A stretch of DNA of 64,000 nt from assembly GCA_910580235.1 (NCBI GenBank), contig CAJTVU010000002.1, positions 1 through 64,000 on the forward strand, written 5' to 3'. The position numbers and the translations under genes are program-made. Positions 23,766 through 32,700 of the stretch are shown piece after piece. This DNA is from an uncultured Dorea sp. Its GTDB lineage: Bacteria > Bacillota > Clostridia > Lachnospirales > Lachnospiraceae. Every line of letters begins with the position of its first letter. The stretch's first letter is position 1. Under the pieces are notes generated by a model that was given only the letters and a program-made list of their open reading frames with translations, did no database searches and was not told where the DNA came from.

Positions 23766-25295
23766 TTACTGGACTTCTAATGATCGTTTCTTCGTAATCG
23801 TCACTTTCTCCTCATAGCAATTGAACAGCGCATCCATCTTTCCCCGCTCCAGCTTCGGCGTGACAAGGCTTACCGCCGGAACGATGATGAGGCCTGCCAC
23901 CATGGCTATCGCCCCTGCGTTAATAGGAGACGCGATATAATGCAGGAACATATTGGACACTGTGATGCCGATCCCTGATGCGAAGCTTGCCCATACAGCC
24001 GCTTTTGTCACGCCTTTCCAGTAGAGGCCATACAAGAACGGTGCAAGGAACGCTCCCGCCAGCGCTCCCCAGGAGATCCCCATCAGCTGGGCAATGAACG
24101 TAGGAGGATCAAGAGCGATCAGGACAGACAGCAGTATAAAGAACACGACCAAAGCCTGCATGACGCGCACTTGCTTCTTCTCGCTCATATCCTTTAGCAC
24201 GTTATCTTTCAGAAAGTCCAGCGTCAGCGTAGAGCTGGATGTCAGGACGAGCGACGCAAGCGTCGACATGGACGCGGACAGAACCAGCACTACCACGATG
24301 CCGATCAGGATATCCGGCAGCGTAGACAGCATATGCGGGATGATCCCGTCAAACACCATGTTCCCCGCCGTGTCATGAAGAGACGGATCGTCGAACAGCC
24401 TCCCGAACCCTCCAAGGAAATAGCAGCCTCCCGAGATCACTACTGCAAATAATGTGGAGATGACGGTCCCTGTATTGATCGCTTTCTCGTCTTTGATCGC
24501 ATAGAATTTGCCCACCATCTGGGGAAGCCCCCACGTGCCAAGCGACGTCAGGATTACGACGCCCAGAAGATTAAGAGGATCCGGCCCGAAAAATGAGGTG
24601 AACGCTCCCGGCTGTCCTATCGTCAGCGGCACGTCGCTTGGGATCTGAGCCATCTCTTTCACTGCATTTAGAAATCCCCCCTGCCCTGTAAGCACTGCGC
24701 CGATTACGGCAATGATGCCGCCCAGCATAATGATCCCCTGTATGAAATCATTAATGGCCGTAGCCATATATCCTCCCAGGATCACATAGACAGCCGTAAA
24801 CGCAGCCATACCGACGACACAGTATGTATACGGGATGTTGAACGCCATCCCGAACAATCTGGAAAGCCCATTGTACACAGAAGCCGTGTAAGGCACAAGG
24901 AAGATAAATACTATAGCTGACGCCGCAATCTTAAGCGGCTTGCTCTCATACCTTGAGCCGAAAAAATCCGGCATCGTCTTGGAATTCAAATGCTGGGTCA
25001 TGACCTTTGTACGTCTTCCAAGGATCACCCAGGCCATCAGGCTTCCGATGATCGCATTGCCAATCCCGATCCACGTGCTCGCAAGGCCATACTTCCATCC
25101 GAACTGGCCCGCATATCCCACGAACACGACCGCTGAGAAGTAAGATGTCCCGTAAGCGAAGGCCGTAAGCCACGGCCCTACAGAGCGCCCTCCAAGCACA
25201 TATCCATCCACGCTTGTAGCATGCTTCCTCGCGTAGACGCCCACCATTATCATAACCGCAAAAAACACAATCAGCAGCACCAGCTTAATCACCAT
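23766..25295 (-). CDS. putP: Sodium/proline-type symporter (SSS family)
   Basis: A 509-residue membrane protein with about 13 segments and the LeuT-like fold. GGRSVGPWLTAFAYGTSYFSA in the first segments holds the substrate and Na+ site motif of PutP. Later ALVLTSSSTLTLDFLKD and WGALAGAFLAPFLYGLYWKG are also typical. Transport of proline with Na+ is the most likely role, but related SSS members carry pantothenate, sialic acid or other solutes. It is a single-gene unit with a palindrome-rich promoter and its own terminator. Confidence 0.82.
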   Translation of the reverse strand: MVIKLVLLIVFFAVMIMVGVYARKHATSVDGYVLGGRSVGPWLTAFAYGTSYFSAVVFVGYAGQFGWKYGLASTWIGIGNAIIGSLMAWVILGRRTKVMTQHLNSKTMPDFFGSRYESKPLKIAASAIVFIFLVPYTASVYNGLSRLFGMAFNIPYTYCVVGMAAFTAVYVILGGYMATAINDFIQGIIMLGGIIAVIGAVLTGQGGFLNAVKEMAQIPSDVPLTIGQPGAFTSFFGPDPLNLLGVVILTSLGTWGLPQMVGKFYAIKDEKAINTGTVISTLFAVVISGGCYFLGGFGRLFDDPSLHDTAGNMVFDGIIPHMLSTLPDILIGIVVVLVLSASMSTLASLVLTSSSTLTLDFLKDNVLKDMSEKKQVRVMQALVVFFILLSVLIALDPPTFIAQLMGISWGALAGAFLAPFLYGLYWKGVTKAAVWASFASGIGITVSNMFLHYIASPINAGAIAMVAGLIIVPAVSLVTPKLERGKMDALFNCYEEKVTITKKRSLEVQ

Positions 25296-25325
25296 ATAAA
25301 ATCCCCTGCCTCTCTCATAAGTCTT

Positions 25326-25365
25326 ACGTTGAAGCGTTACGCTTTAAACCGTTACGCTTCAACGT
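25326..25365. promoter_or_regulatory. Inverted repeat in the symporter 5' leader
   Basis: ACGTTGAAGCG and CGCTTCAACGT pair perfectly across an 18-base centre; CGTTACGCTT is also repeated directly inside. It lies between the promoter and the start codon of the symporter, so it could be a roadblock operator or an RNA hairpin. Confidence 0.5.
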
Positions 25366-25373
25366 GTTAAATT

Positions 25374-25413
25374 GATATGTTATTAAAATAACATATCCCG
25401 AAGGAAATGTCAA
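25374..25413 (-). promoter_or_regulatory. Symporter promoter overlapped by a palindrome
   Basis: On the minus strand TTGACA (25408-25413), 17 bp, TATTTT (25385-25390). The -10 lies in the centre of the palindrome GATATGTTATT-TT-AATAACATATC (25374-25397), an ideal position for a dimeric repressor. Confidence 0.65.
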
Positions 25414-25523
25414 CAGTTAATTCTCTCCTCCCCATATTGAATTCAGCCTCCTTTTCATGTATAATCTACCCATAAAGAGAAACACTTTTCCTACAGACCT
25501 AAATCATGAAAGGAGACTTTCCC

Positions 25524-25766
25524 ATGAGCACTTTAGACGCAACTGTATCCATGCTCGAAGCAATGCCGGAAGACGCGAGAATCAAAGTCATGGAATTCAC
25601 CCAAAAACTGTTCACATCCAGGAAGCCCGCGAACCCATTCCTCCCGGTCAGCCAGGAACAAATCCTTTCCGACCTTGCCGAATCACGCCAACAGATTTCC
25701 GACGGCAAAGGCCTTGACATGGAAGACGCACTGAAAAGAATGGGTAGACAACATGGATTCATTTGA
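25524..25766 (+). CDS. Antitoxin-like protein of a type II TA pair
   Basis: An 80-residue acidic protein starting MSTLDATVSMLEAMPEDARI. AAAGGAGA lies about 8 bases before the ATG at 25524; an earlier in-frame ATG at 25506 overlaps that site. The helical N-terminal half followed by a linker (RKPANPFLPVSQEQILSDLA) and a C-terminal region that would embrace the toxin is usual for small antitoxins found with RelE/ParE toxins. No clear DNA-binding motif is seen. Its end overlaps the toxin gene by 14 bases. Confidence 0.7.
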   Translation: MSTLDATVSMLEAMPEDARIKVMEFTQKLFTSRKPANPFLPVSQEQILSDLAESRQQISDGKGLDMEDALKRMGRQHGFI

Positions 25767-26082
25767 CGCGATCATCTCACCAAAAGCGCTGTCCCAGCTG
25801 AACGATTACATCGGCTACCTGCAGTATACCCTGCTGAATGACCAGGCAGCCTACAACGTATGGCAGGACGCTTTGGAAACACGTGACAAGCTTTCAAGAG
25901 TCGCCGGCAGCCTAAAATTTTGCAGCCACCCTCAGTTGAAAAAACACGGCTACCACATCATCCATTTCATGCGGCACCGCTACCTCATGCTTTACCGGAT
26001 AGAAGGCACAACCGCTTATGTGGATGCAATATACCACCAACTCCAAGATTATGAAAATACTTTTGCGGATGAATTAGACTAA
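25753..26082 (+). CDS. RelE/ParE-family toxin
   Basis: A 109-residue toxin-fold protein: IISPKALSQLNDYIGYLQYT is the first strand and long helix, and RHRYLMLYRIEGTTAYVDAI followed by YHQLQDYENTF is the C-terminal sheet typical of RelE/ParE members (motif YRI...V..I.H...DY). It overlaps the antitoxin gene by 14 bases, as expected for a coupled pair. Whether it cuts mRNA or hits gyrase cannot be told from this sequence. A strong terminator follows, so the pair is one transcription unit. Confidence 0.8.
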   Translation: MDSFDAIISPKALSQLNDYIGYLQYTLLNDQAAYNVWQDALETRDKLSRVAGSLKFCSHPQLKKHGYHIIHFMRHRYLMLYRIEGTTAYVDAIYHQLQDYENTFADELD

Positions 26083-26088
26083 TAAAAC

Positions 26089-26128
26089 AAAAACCGGAAT
26101 AGGAATAAACTCCCTTTTTCCGGTTTTT
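26089..26128 (+). terminator. Terminator of the toxin-antitoxin operon
   Basis: AAAAACCGGAA pairs with TTCCGGTTTTT over an 18-base loop; the right arm supplies the T run. Confidence 0.8.
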
Positions 26129-26227
26129 GCTTTATCCCTTATTCGTTTTCATCCTCTTTCAAAAGTCATTCTATTTCTACAGTTCCTTCACCATGCCACC
26201 ATAATCCGACGCTGGATGAAAAGACTA

Positions 26228-26695
26228 TCACTGATACGAATTTAATTCCTTCTCCATAATTTCATAAACAAGCTTCACATCATTCTCCAGCTCGCAAATC
26301 CCATGCCCTATCGTCTTATAACCTCTGCTCTCATACAGGCATACTGCAGAAAGTGAAGCATCTAATACAGCCATATCGTGTTCTTTTGCAATTTCCTTTT
26401 CAAGACGATCCATAATATACGATCCGCAGCCCTGTCTCTGATAAGCAGGCAGCACATATACCCCCGTAATATGATTACCCTCAAAGCATCCTGTCCCAAC
26501 AGCCACATCGCCGTCCATCAATATGCTCATATTCCCAGACGTTATACTGCTTATAATGTGTTCTTTGCTATGATGTTGGCAAAAGAAATCCACTACCTCT
26601 TTCGGGTAATACTTTGGATATACCGATTTGATCGTTGTGTGTAAAACATCGTAAATCGCATCCACCATATCGGAAGCCGCTGTTACATACTCCAT
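26228..26695 (-). CDS. GNAT-family N-acetyltransferase
   Basis: A 155-residue acetyltransferase fold protein. The acetyl-CoA pyrophosphate loop is QRQGCGSYIMDRLEKE after the strand ITGVYVLPAY, and VCLYESRGYKTIGHG is the C-terminal motif B. It transfers an acetyl group to an unknown amine. It lies 17 bases after the HAD hydrolase gene on the same strand, so the two may be cotranscribed. Confidence 0.85.
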   Translation of the reverse strand: MEYVTAASDMVDAIYDVLHTTIKSVYPKYYPKEVVDFFCQHHSKEHIISSITSGNMSILMDGDVAVGTGCFEGNHITGVYVLPAYQRQGCGSYIMDRLEKEIAKEHDMAVLDASLSAVCLYESRGYKTIGHGICELENDVKLVYEIMEKELNSYQ

Positions 26696-26712
26696 ACCAT
26701 CCCTCCAAAAAA

Positions 26713-27429
26713 CTATTTTTCTTCATCTTCTGATATGTTCATCTGTCCCTCTCCCCGCAGATATTCCTCAAAAGATGTTATCACCGGATATCCCGCCGCT
26801 TCCTCTGCCTCCCTGTTCTTCGGATTATACCATGTCCCCGCCATTCCGTATTTCGCAGCTCCTGTCACATCCTTTTTCAGACTGTCCCCGATAAAGACGC
26901 ACTCCCCCGGCTCACAGCCTGCTTTTTTCAGGCACAGTTCAAAAAAACGCTGCGTCGGCTTCTCCGCCCCGGCTTCCTCGCTTATGACAAGAAAATCCAT
27001 ATATTGCAGCACGCCCATCCTTTTCAGCTTCCGGTACTGTACATAGGCAGTCATATCGGATCCGATGCCCAGCCTGATCCCTCTCTCCCTCAAACGCCGA
27101 AGTAACGGAATAAGCCCCGGCTCAGGCTCCATGACCTCGATGAGAGCATCCCAGTAGACATGATACATCTCCATCGCTTTCCAGTAGTCCGTGCTGCCAA
27201 GCTGTTCCAGAATACACTGAAACCGCAGCAGCCTGTTATGCTTCGCCGCCGAGTCCCCGGTCCTCTCCGCGATGATATCCATGCACTTCTTCATAAGCGC
27301 CGCCGTCTCCTCAGAGCCTATGCCGAAATTCTCCTTCATATAGGCCGCCAGCGCGTCCATCGCCGTCTGGTGCGCCCCGTCAAAATCATACATCGTATTA
27401 TCAATATCAAAAATGACTGCTTTTATCAT
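26713..27429 (-). CDS. HAD-superfamily hydrolase
   Basis: A 238-residue haloacid dehalogenase-like phosphatase. Motif I is IKAVIFDIDNTMYDFDGAH with the nucleophile Asp. GIRLGIGSDMTAYVQYRKLK is motif II, EKPTQRFFE holds the Lys, and CVFIGDSLKKDVTGAAKYGM is motif IV. The helical cap between motifs I and II makes it subfamily I, like YjjG nucleotidases. The start at 27429 is chosen because upstream in-frame sequence is part of the 27471-27521 palindrome. Confidence 0.87.
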   Translation of the reverse strand: MIKAVIFDIDNTMYDFDGAHQTAMDALAAYMKENFGIGSEETAALMKKCMDIIAERTGDSAAKHNRLLRFQCILEQLGSTDYWKAMEMYHVYWDALIEVMEPEPGLIPLLRRLRERGIRLGIGSDMTAYVQYRKLKRMGVLQYMDFLVISEEAGAEKPTQRFFELCLKKAGCEPGECVFIGDSLKKDVTGAAKYGMAGTWYNPKNREAEEAAGYPVITSFEEYLRGEGQMNISEDEEK

Positions 27430-27470
27430 GTCCTCTGTTCTCCCGTTATTTTCTGCTTTTTCCTTCAGCA

Positions 27471-27521
27471 CCCTCAGTGTACAAGGGGACACACGGCGTG
27501 TGTCCCCTTGTACACTGAGGG
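27471..27521. repeat. Perfect 51-bp palindrome (solo ends of the MITE family)
   Basis: The arm CCCTCAGTGTACAAGGGGAC plus ACACG (25 bp) is followed by one base and its exact complement. The arms match the terminal repeats of the MITE at 47566-47842 in all but one position, so this is an element with no interior. It lies between the threonine ammonia-lyase gene and the HAD gene and would act as a strong hairpin in RNA. Confidence 0.85.
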
Positions 27522-27535
27522 TATCAGCTCGACAT

Positions 27536-28750
27536 TTAATACAGCTTCGCCCCTATCTCTCTCGGCCGGAACCCTCCGTCTTCAAGGGACTTTAAAATAG
27601 CGTTCTTATGCTCGGTCCCAAATGCCTCAATGGTGATCCGAAGCTCTACCGCCGCATTCCGGTTCGTGCTTACGAACTGGTTGTGATCCAGCTTGATAAC
27701 GTTCCCCTGCGCCTCGGCGATCAGGCTTGCCACCCGCACCAGCTCGCCCGCTTTGTCCGGCATAAGGACGGACACGGAAAAGATACGGTCTCTCTGTATG
27801 AGTCCATGCTGTACGACGGAAGACATGGTGATCACATCCATATTCCCACCGCTTAATACCGCCACCACTTTCTTCCCGTTCAGATCAAGCTGCTTTAAAG
27901 CCGCCACTGTGAGAAGGCCTGAATTCTCAACGACCATCTTATGATTCTCTACCAGGTCGAGGAAAGCGCCGATCAGCTCATCGTCTTCTACAAGAAGGAC
28001 CTTGTCTAAGTTCTCTTTGGCATAAGGGAATATCTTTTCCCCTACCTTCTTTACCGCTGTCCCGTCTGCGATCGTGGCCGCGCTGTCCAGCTCCACCGGC
28101 GCTCCGGCTTCCAACGCTGCGGTCATGCTGGCGGCATTCTTCGGCTCCACGCCGACGACTTTGATCTTCGGATTTAGCATCTTGGCGAGCGTCGCCACTC
28201 CTGTGCTTAATCCACCGCCGCCGATGGGAACGAGGATATAATCCACCGTCGGGAGCTCCTGCACGATCTCCATGGCGATGCTTCCCTGCCCGGTGGCGAC
28301 ATCCAGATCGTCAAAAGGATGGACGAACGTATAGCCGTTCTCTTCCGCCAGCTGCAGCGCGTAGGCACAGGCGTCGTCATAGACGTCCCCGTGGAGCACT
28401 ACTTCCGCCCCATAGCTCTTCGTGCGGTTCACCTTAATAAGCGGAGTGACCGTAGGCATGACGATCGTCGCCTTGCAGCCGAACTTCTGTGCCGCACATG
28501 CTACGCCCTGGGCATGGTTCCCCGCGGACGCTGTGATAAGCCCCCGGCTCCTCTCCTCCTCGCTTAACGTACTGATCTTGTAATATGCCCCCCGGATCTT
28601 ATAGGCTCCTGTATACTGCATATTCTCCGGCTTTAAATAGACTCTCCCGCCAGTCTGACGGCTAAAGGATTCACTGTACACCAGCTTGGTCGGCAGCGTC
28701 ACTTTCTTTACCAGCTCGCTCGCCTGTTCGAATTTCTCTAATGTCAACAT
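27536..28750 (-). CDS. ilvA: Threonine ammonia-lyase
   Basis: A 404-residue PLP enzyme that turns threonine into 2-oxobutyrate and ammonia. The PLP Lys lies in MQYTGAYKIRGAYYK, SAGNHAQGVA is the substrate loop and IGGGGLSTGVATL the phosphate loop. Residues about 325-404 form a single ACT-type domain (SVLMPDKAGELVRVASLIAE). The size and single ACT domain fit the short TdcB/IlvA class common in Clostridia. Its start overlaps the ftsY stop by 7 bases, an unusual operon partner. Confidence 0.92.
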   Translation of the reverse strand: MLTLEKFEQASELVKKVTLPTKLVYSESFSRQTGGRVYLKPENMQYTGAYKIRGAYYKISTLSEEERSRGLITASAGNHAQGVACAAQKFGCKATIVMPTVTPLIKVNRTKSYGAEVVLHGDVYDDACAYALQLAEENGYTFVHPFDDLDVATGQGSIAMEIVQELPTVDYILVPIGGGGLSTGVATLAKMLNPKIKVVGVEPKNAASMTAALEAGAPVELDSAATIADGTAVKKVGEKIFPYAKENLDKVLLVEDDELIGAFLDLVENHKMVVENSGLLTVAALKQLDLNGKKVVAVLSGGNMDVITMSSVVQHGLIQRDRIFSVSVLMPDKAGELVRVASLIAEAQGNVIKLDHNQFVSTNRNAAVELRITIEAFGTEHKNAILKSLEDGGFRPREIGAKLY

Positions 28751-29694
28751 ATCTCTTCCTCCTGTTGCTCCGATGTAAACAATGCTTTTACAAATGTATC
28801 TGCATCAAATTTCTGTAAGTCGTCGATCGTCTCCCCTACGCCAATATATTTCACCGGGATCCCCAGCTCCGCCTGGATAGCCACTGCGATCCCGCCTTTG
28901 GCCGTCCCGTCCATCTTCGTCAGGACGATCCCTGTAATATCCGCTACCTCATTGAACTCTTTCGCCTGCTGCAGCGCGTTCTGCCCCGTAGTAGCATCCA
29001 GCACTGCCAGCGTCTCCCGGAAGGCTTCCGGGTATTCCCGGTCAATGATACGGTTCATCTTCTTTAATTCTTCCATCAGGTTCTTCTTATTGTGAAGCCT
29101 TCCGGCAGTATCACAGAGCAGTACGTCCGCATGTCTTGCCCTGGCCGCTGCGACAGCATCGTACACGACCGATGCCGGATCGGATCCTTCCTGCCCTCCG
29201 ATCAGCTCTGCCTGGGCGCGGTTCGCCCACTCCCGCAGCTGTTCCCCGGCTGCCGCGCGGAAAGTGTCCGCCGCCGCAAGGATCACTTTCTTATTCTGTG
29301 CCTTAAGCTTCCCCGCCAGCTTCCCGATCGTCGTAGTCTTCCCCACTCCGTTCACGCCGATCACCATAACTACGGACTTCCTCTCCTCGAACTCATAAGC
29401 CGTCTCTCCTACGCCCATCTGCTCTTTGATGCTGTCGATAAGGATCTGGCGGCACTCTGACGGTTCTTTGATATGCCGCGCCTTCACTTTTTCTTTCAGA
29501 TCGTCCAGAATATCATACGTCGCCTGTACGCCAAGATCACCCATAATCAATATCTCTTCCAGCTCTTCATAAAAATCGTCGTCAATACTGGAGAATCCGC
29601 CGAAGATACTGTCCATCCCGGACACAAGACTGTCCCTTGTCTTACTTAATCCCGATACAAGGCGTCCCCAAAATCCTTTCTTTTCTTCTTCCAT
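28744..29694 (-). CDS. ftsY: Signal recognition particle receptor FtsY
   Basis: A 316-residue GTPase that docks ribosome-SRP complexes at the membrane. The NG domain is complete: ALN-like helices, then G1 GVNGVGKTTTIGKLAGKL, DTFRAAAGEQL, G3 DTAGRLHNKKNLMEEL, G4 TKMDGTAKGG and the closing GVGETIDDLQKFDADTFVKA. The acidic A domain is very short. GGGAGGG lies 5 bases before the ATG at 29694, so a longer in-frame start inside smc is not used. It follows smc by 19 bases. Confidence 0.95.
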   Translation of the reverse strand: MEEEKKGFWGRLVSGLSKTRDSLVSGMDSIFGGFSSIDDDFYEELEEILIMGDLGVQATYDILDDLKEKVKARHIKEPSECRQILIDSIKEQMGVGETAYEFEERKSVVMVIGVNGVGKTTTIGKLAGKLKAQNKKVILAAADTFRAAAGEQLREWANRAQAELIGGQEGSDPASVVYDAVAAARARHADVLLCDTAGRLHNKKNLMEELKKMNRIIDREYPEAFRETLAVLDATTGQNALQQAKEFNEVADITGIVLTKMDGTAKGGIAVAIQAELGIPVKYIGVGETIDDLQKFDADTFVKALFTSEQQEEEIC

Positions 29695-29713
29695 AAGAGC
29701 CCTCCCTTCAGTC

Positions 29714-32700
29714 TCATTTATCAAGCTCATCTTCTAACAGGCTTACCGACACAAGCGCAGACACGCCTTTCTCCTGCATCGTGATCCCGTAAAGCCTGTC
29801 CGCCGCCGTCATCGTCCCTCTTCTGTGAGTGATCACTATGAACTGCGTATTTTTCGTCAGCTTATGTAAATATTTTGCAAAACGCACTACGTTACTGTCG
29901 TCAAGAGCCGCCTCGATCTCGTCCAGGAGGCAGAATGGCGACGGCTTCATATTCTGGATCGCGAACAAAAGTGAGATCGCAGTGAGAGCCTTCTCTCCCC
30001 CGGAGAGCTGCATCATATTCTGCAGCTTCTTTCCTGGCGGCTGGGCTATAATACGGATGCCCGCCTCCAGTATATCCTCGTCTTCCATCAGCTCAAGCGT
30101 CCCCTTCCCGCCGCCGAATAGCTCTTTGAACACGCTGTCGAACTCTTTGGAGATCTTCCCGAACTCTTCGGAGAACTGTTTCCGCATAGCCTCGTCCAGC
30201 TCCTCTATGATCTGCTTGAGCGTCTCCTCGGCGGTCGTCAGATCGTCATGCTGCCCTTTCAGGAACTCATAACGCTCCGATAAGCTCTTGTAGTCTTCAA
30301 TCGCATTGACGTTCACATCTCCAAGATCCCGGATCTCTCCTTTGAGCTCTGCGATCCGCCTCTTCATTTTGGAAAGATCGGTAAGATCCTCATTCCGAAG
30401 CTCTAGCGCACGGTTAAAGGTAATCTCATACTCTTCCCACATATAGCTGATCTGCTTGTCGGAAGCCTCCTCATATCCTGTACGCTGGCTCTCCAGACGG
30501 AAGGCTTCTTTGTCAAGCTCGGCCATATGGCGGGACAAGTCTTCACGCTTCTGTAAGAACACCTTGTGCCGGCGCGTCAGCTCTTCCCGCTCCTTTTTAA
30601 ACTTCTCGATCTCCTCTCGTATCTCCGCAAATAGCTCCTTTGAATTCTCGATCGTCTCCTTAAGGTCAGCGATCTGCTCTTCCTTCTCCTGTATTTCTCT
30701 GGAAGTCCCTCCTTTGCTCTTCTCAAGCTCTCTTAGCTCTTCTTTGAACTTCGCCACTTCCTCCCGGATGCGGTTCACATTCTCCGTAGCGAACTCATGC
30801 TTCTGCTCTAAGCTGGCGCACACAAGATGGATCTCCTCAGATATTTTCTGCCTGCCGCTCTCTGTCTCCCTCTCTTCCTCCAGCTCTCCCTGGGCAGACC
30901 TCACCTTTTCGTTCAGTTCTGCTTCCAGCCTCTCCGACGTGTCAAGCTCCACGCCGATAGACTCCTGATTGTCCACGATCTCGCTGATCTGACGGTTCAG
31001 CTCTTCTGTCTCGCGGCGGATATCTTCCAGTGTGCTTTTTGCCGCCGCCACTCGTATCTTGGCCTGATCCAGGTTCATTTTCGCCGTATTCTGCACAACA
31101 TAGGCTTTCTGCAGCTCTTTTTTGATCTCTTCGATCTTCTCGTAATGCCCGGCCCGCTCTTTCCGAAGGCCGTCGGACTCCGCCTCCATCTCGTCCATCT
31201 CGCGCTTTAGCTGCTTTACGGTCTTTTCGAACTCTTCAATCTCCCGCCTTCTGCTCAGAAGATTGCTGGAATTCTTAAATGCTCCGCCCGTCATGGCTCC
31301 GCCCGGATTGATGAGCTCTCCTTCCAGCGTGACGATGCGGATAGACTGTTTATACTTTCTAGCGATAGCGATGGCATGGTCGATATTGTCCGCCACAAGC
31401 GTTCTGGCAAGAAGAGATTCTGACAGCTCCTTATATCTTCCTTCCGTCTTCACCAGCTTATCCGCCGTACTGACTGCCCCCGGTTCTTTTAACGCCTCTG
31501 GCTTATGGAAGCCGCCGTGAGATCTCACGCTTGTAAGGGGGAGGAACGTGGCGCGCCCAAGCTTGTTCTGCTTCAGATATGCGATCATCCGTTTTGCCGT
31601 ATCTTCATCAGAAGTCACAATATTCTGGATGCTGCCGCCAAGAGCCGTCTCAATGGCGATCTCATACTCTTTGTCTACCTTGATGATATCTGCCACTACG
31701 CCAAGAAGCCCCTTCTCCTTCGCCCGGTTATCCATGACTTTTCGGATGCTGTTGCCGTAGCCGTCATAACGCTCTGTAATATTTTTAAGAGACTCAAGCC
31801 TCGACTGTTCTCTGTGGTAAGCCGTCTGGCCGATGCGGAACCTCTCTGTCCTCTTTTCCAGATCCTCCTGAAGACGCCGGATCTTATCCTCATATTCAGA
31901 GATCTCATCGGTAAAGGCAATAATCTGATCAGATATGTTCTTAAGCTCCTGCCCATACCCTTCTTTCAGGCTTCCGTAATGGACGGACTCTTCTTCCGTC
32001 TCGGCTACCCTCTCGCTTAAGCGCGCCTTTCGCGCCTGGATCTGCTCCAGCATCGTGTCATATTTCTGGATCTTTGCTTTCGTAGAGGCGCGGCTCCCCA
32101 GAAGCTCCATAATGTCGCTCTTATTCTTCTCGATATCCGCCCCAAGCGCGGCGATCCGTGTCTGTACAGCGATCAGATCTTCTCTTGCAGACGCTTCCCT
32201 CTTCTTGTGGTCGAGGAGCTCTGCGCGGATCTCCTCCTGCTCTTCCTCAAGAGAATCCAGGCTTCTCTCCCGCTCATAAATCTCCGTCTCGATCGCCTTC
32301 GATCGCTGATCATAGTGCTCGTCGTTCATGTGCGCGCTGTGGATCTGCTCTTTTAAAAGGGCTATCTGGCTCTCCAATTGCTGTTTCAGCATAGTCGTCT
32401 CGCCAAGCTGGCTCTTCGCCCGCTCAATAGAAGTATCGATCCCATCCATCTGATCTTCCACAGACTCATATTCCTTTTTCATATTGCCATGCTGCTCTCT
32501 GGCGCTTTCCAGCTCCTCTCTCGTAAGGAAAAGCTTCTCGTCGATCTCTTTGATCTGCTCCTGGATCCTGGACGCCTCCAGAAGGAACATGTTGATGTCA
32601 TACAGCTTCAGCTCGTCCTTCTTTTTTAAATATTCTCTCGCTTTGGCCGCCTGGCGGGAAAGAGGCTCGACCTGCCGCTCCAGCTCTGCCAGGATGTCCT

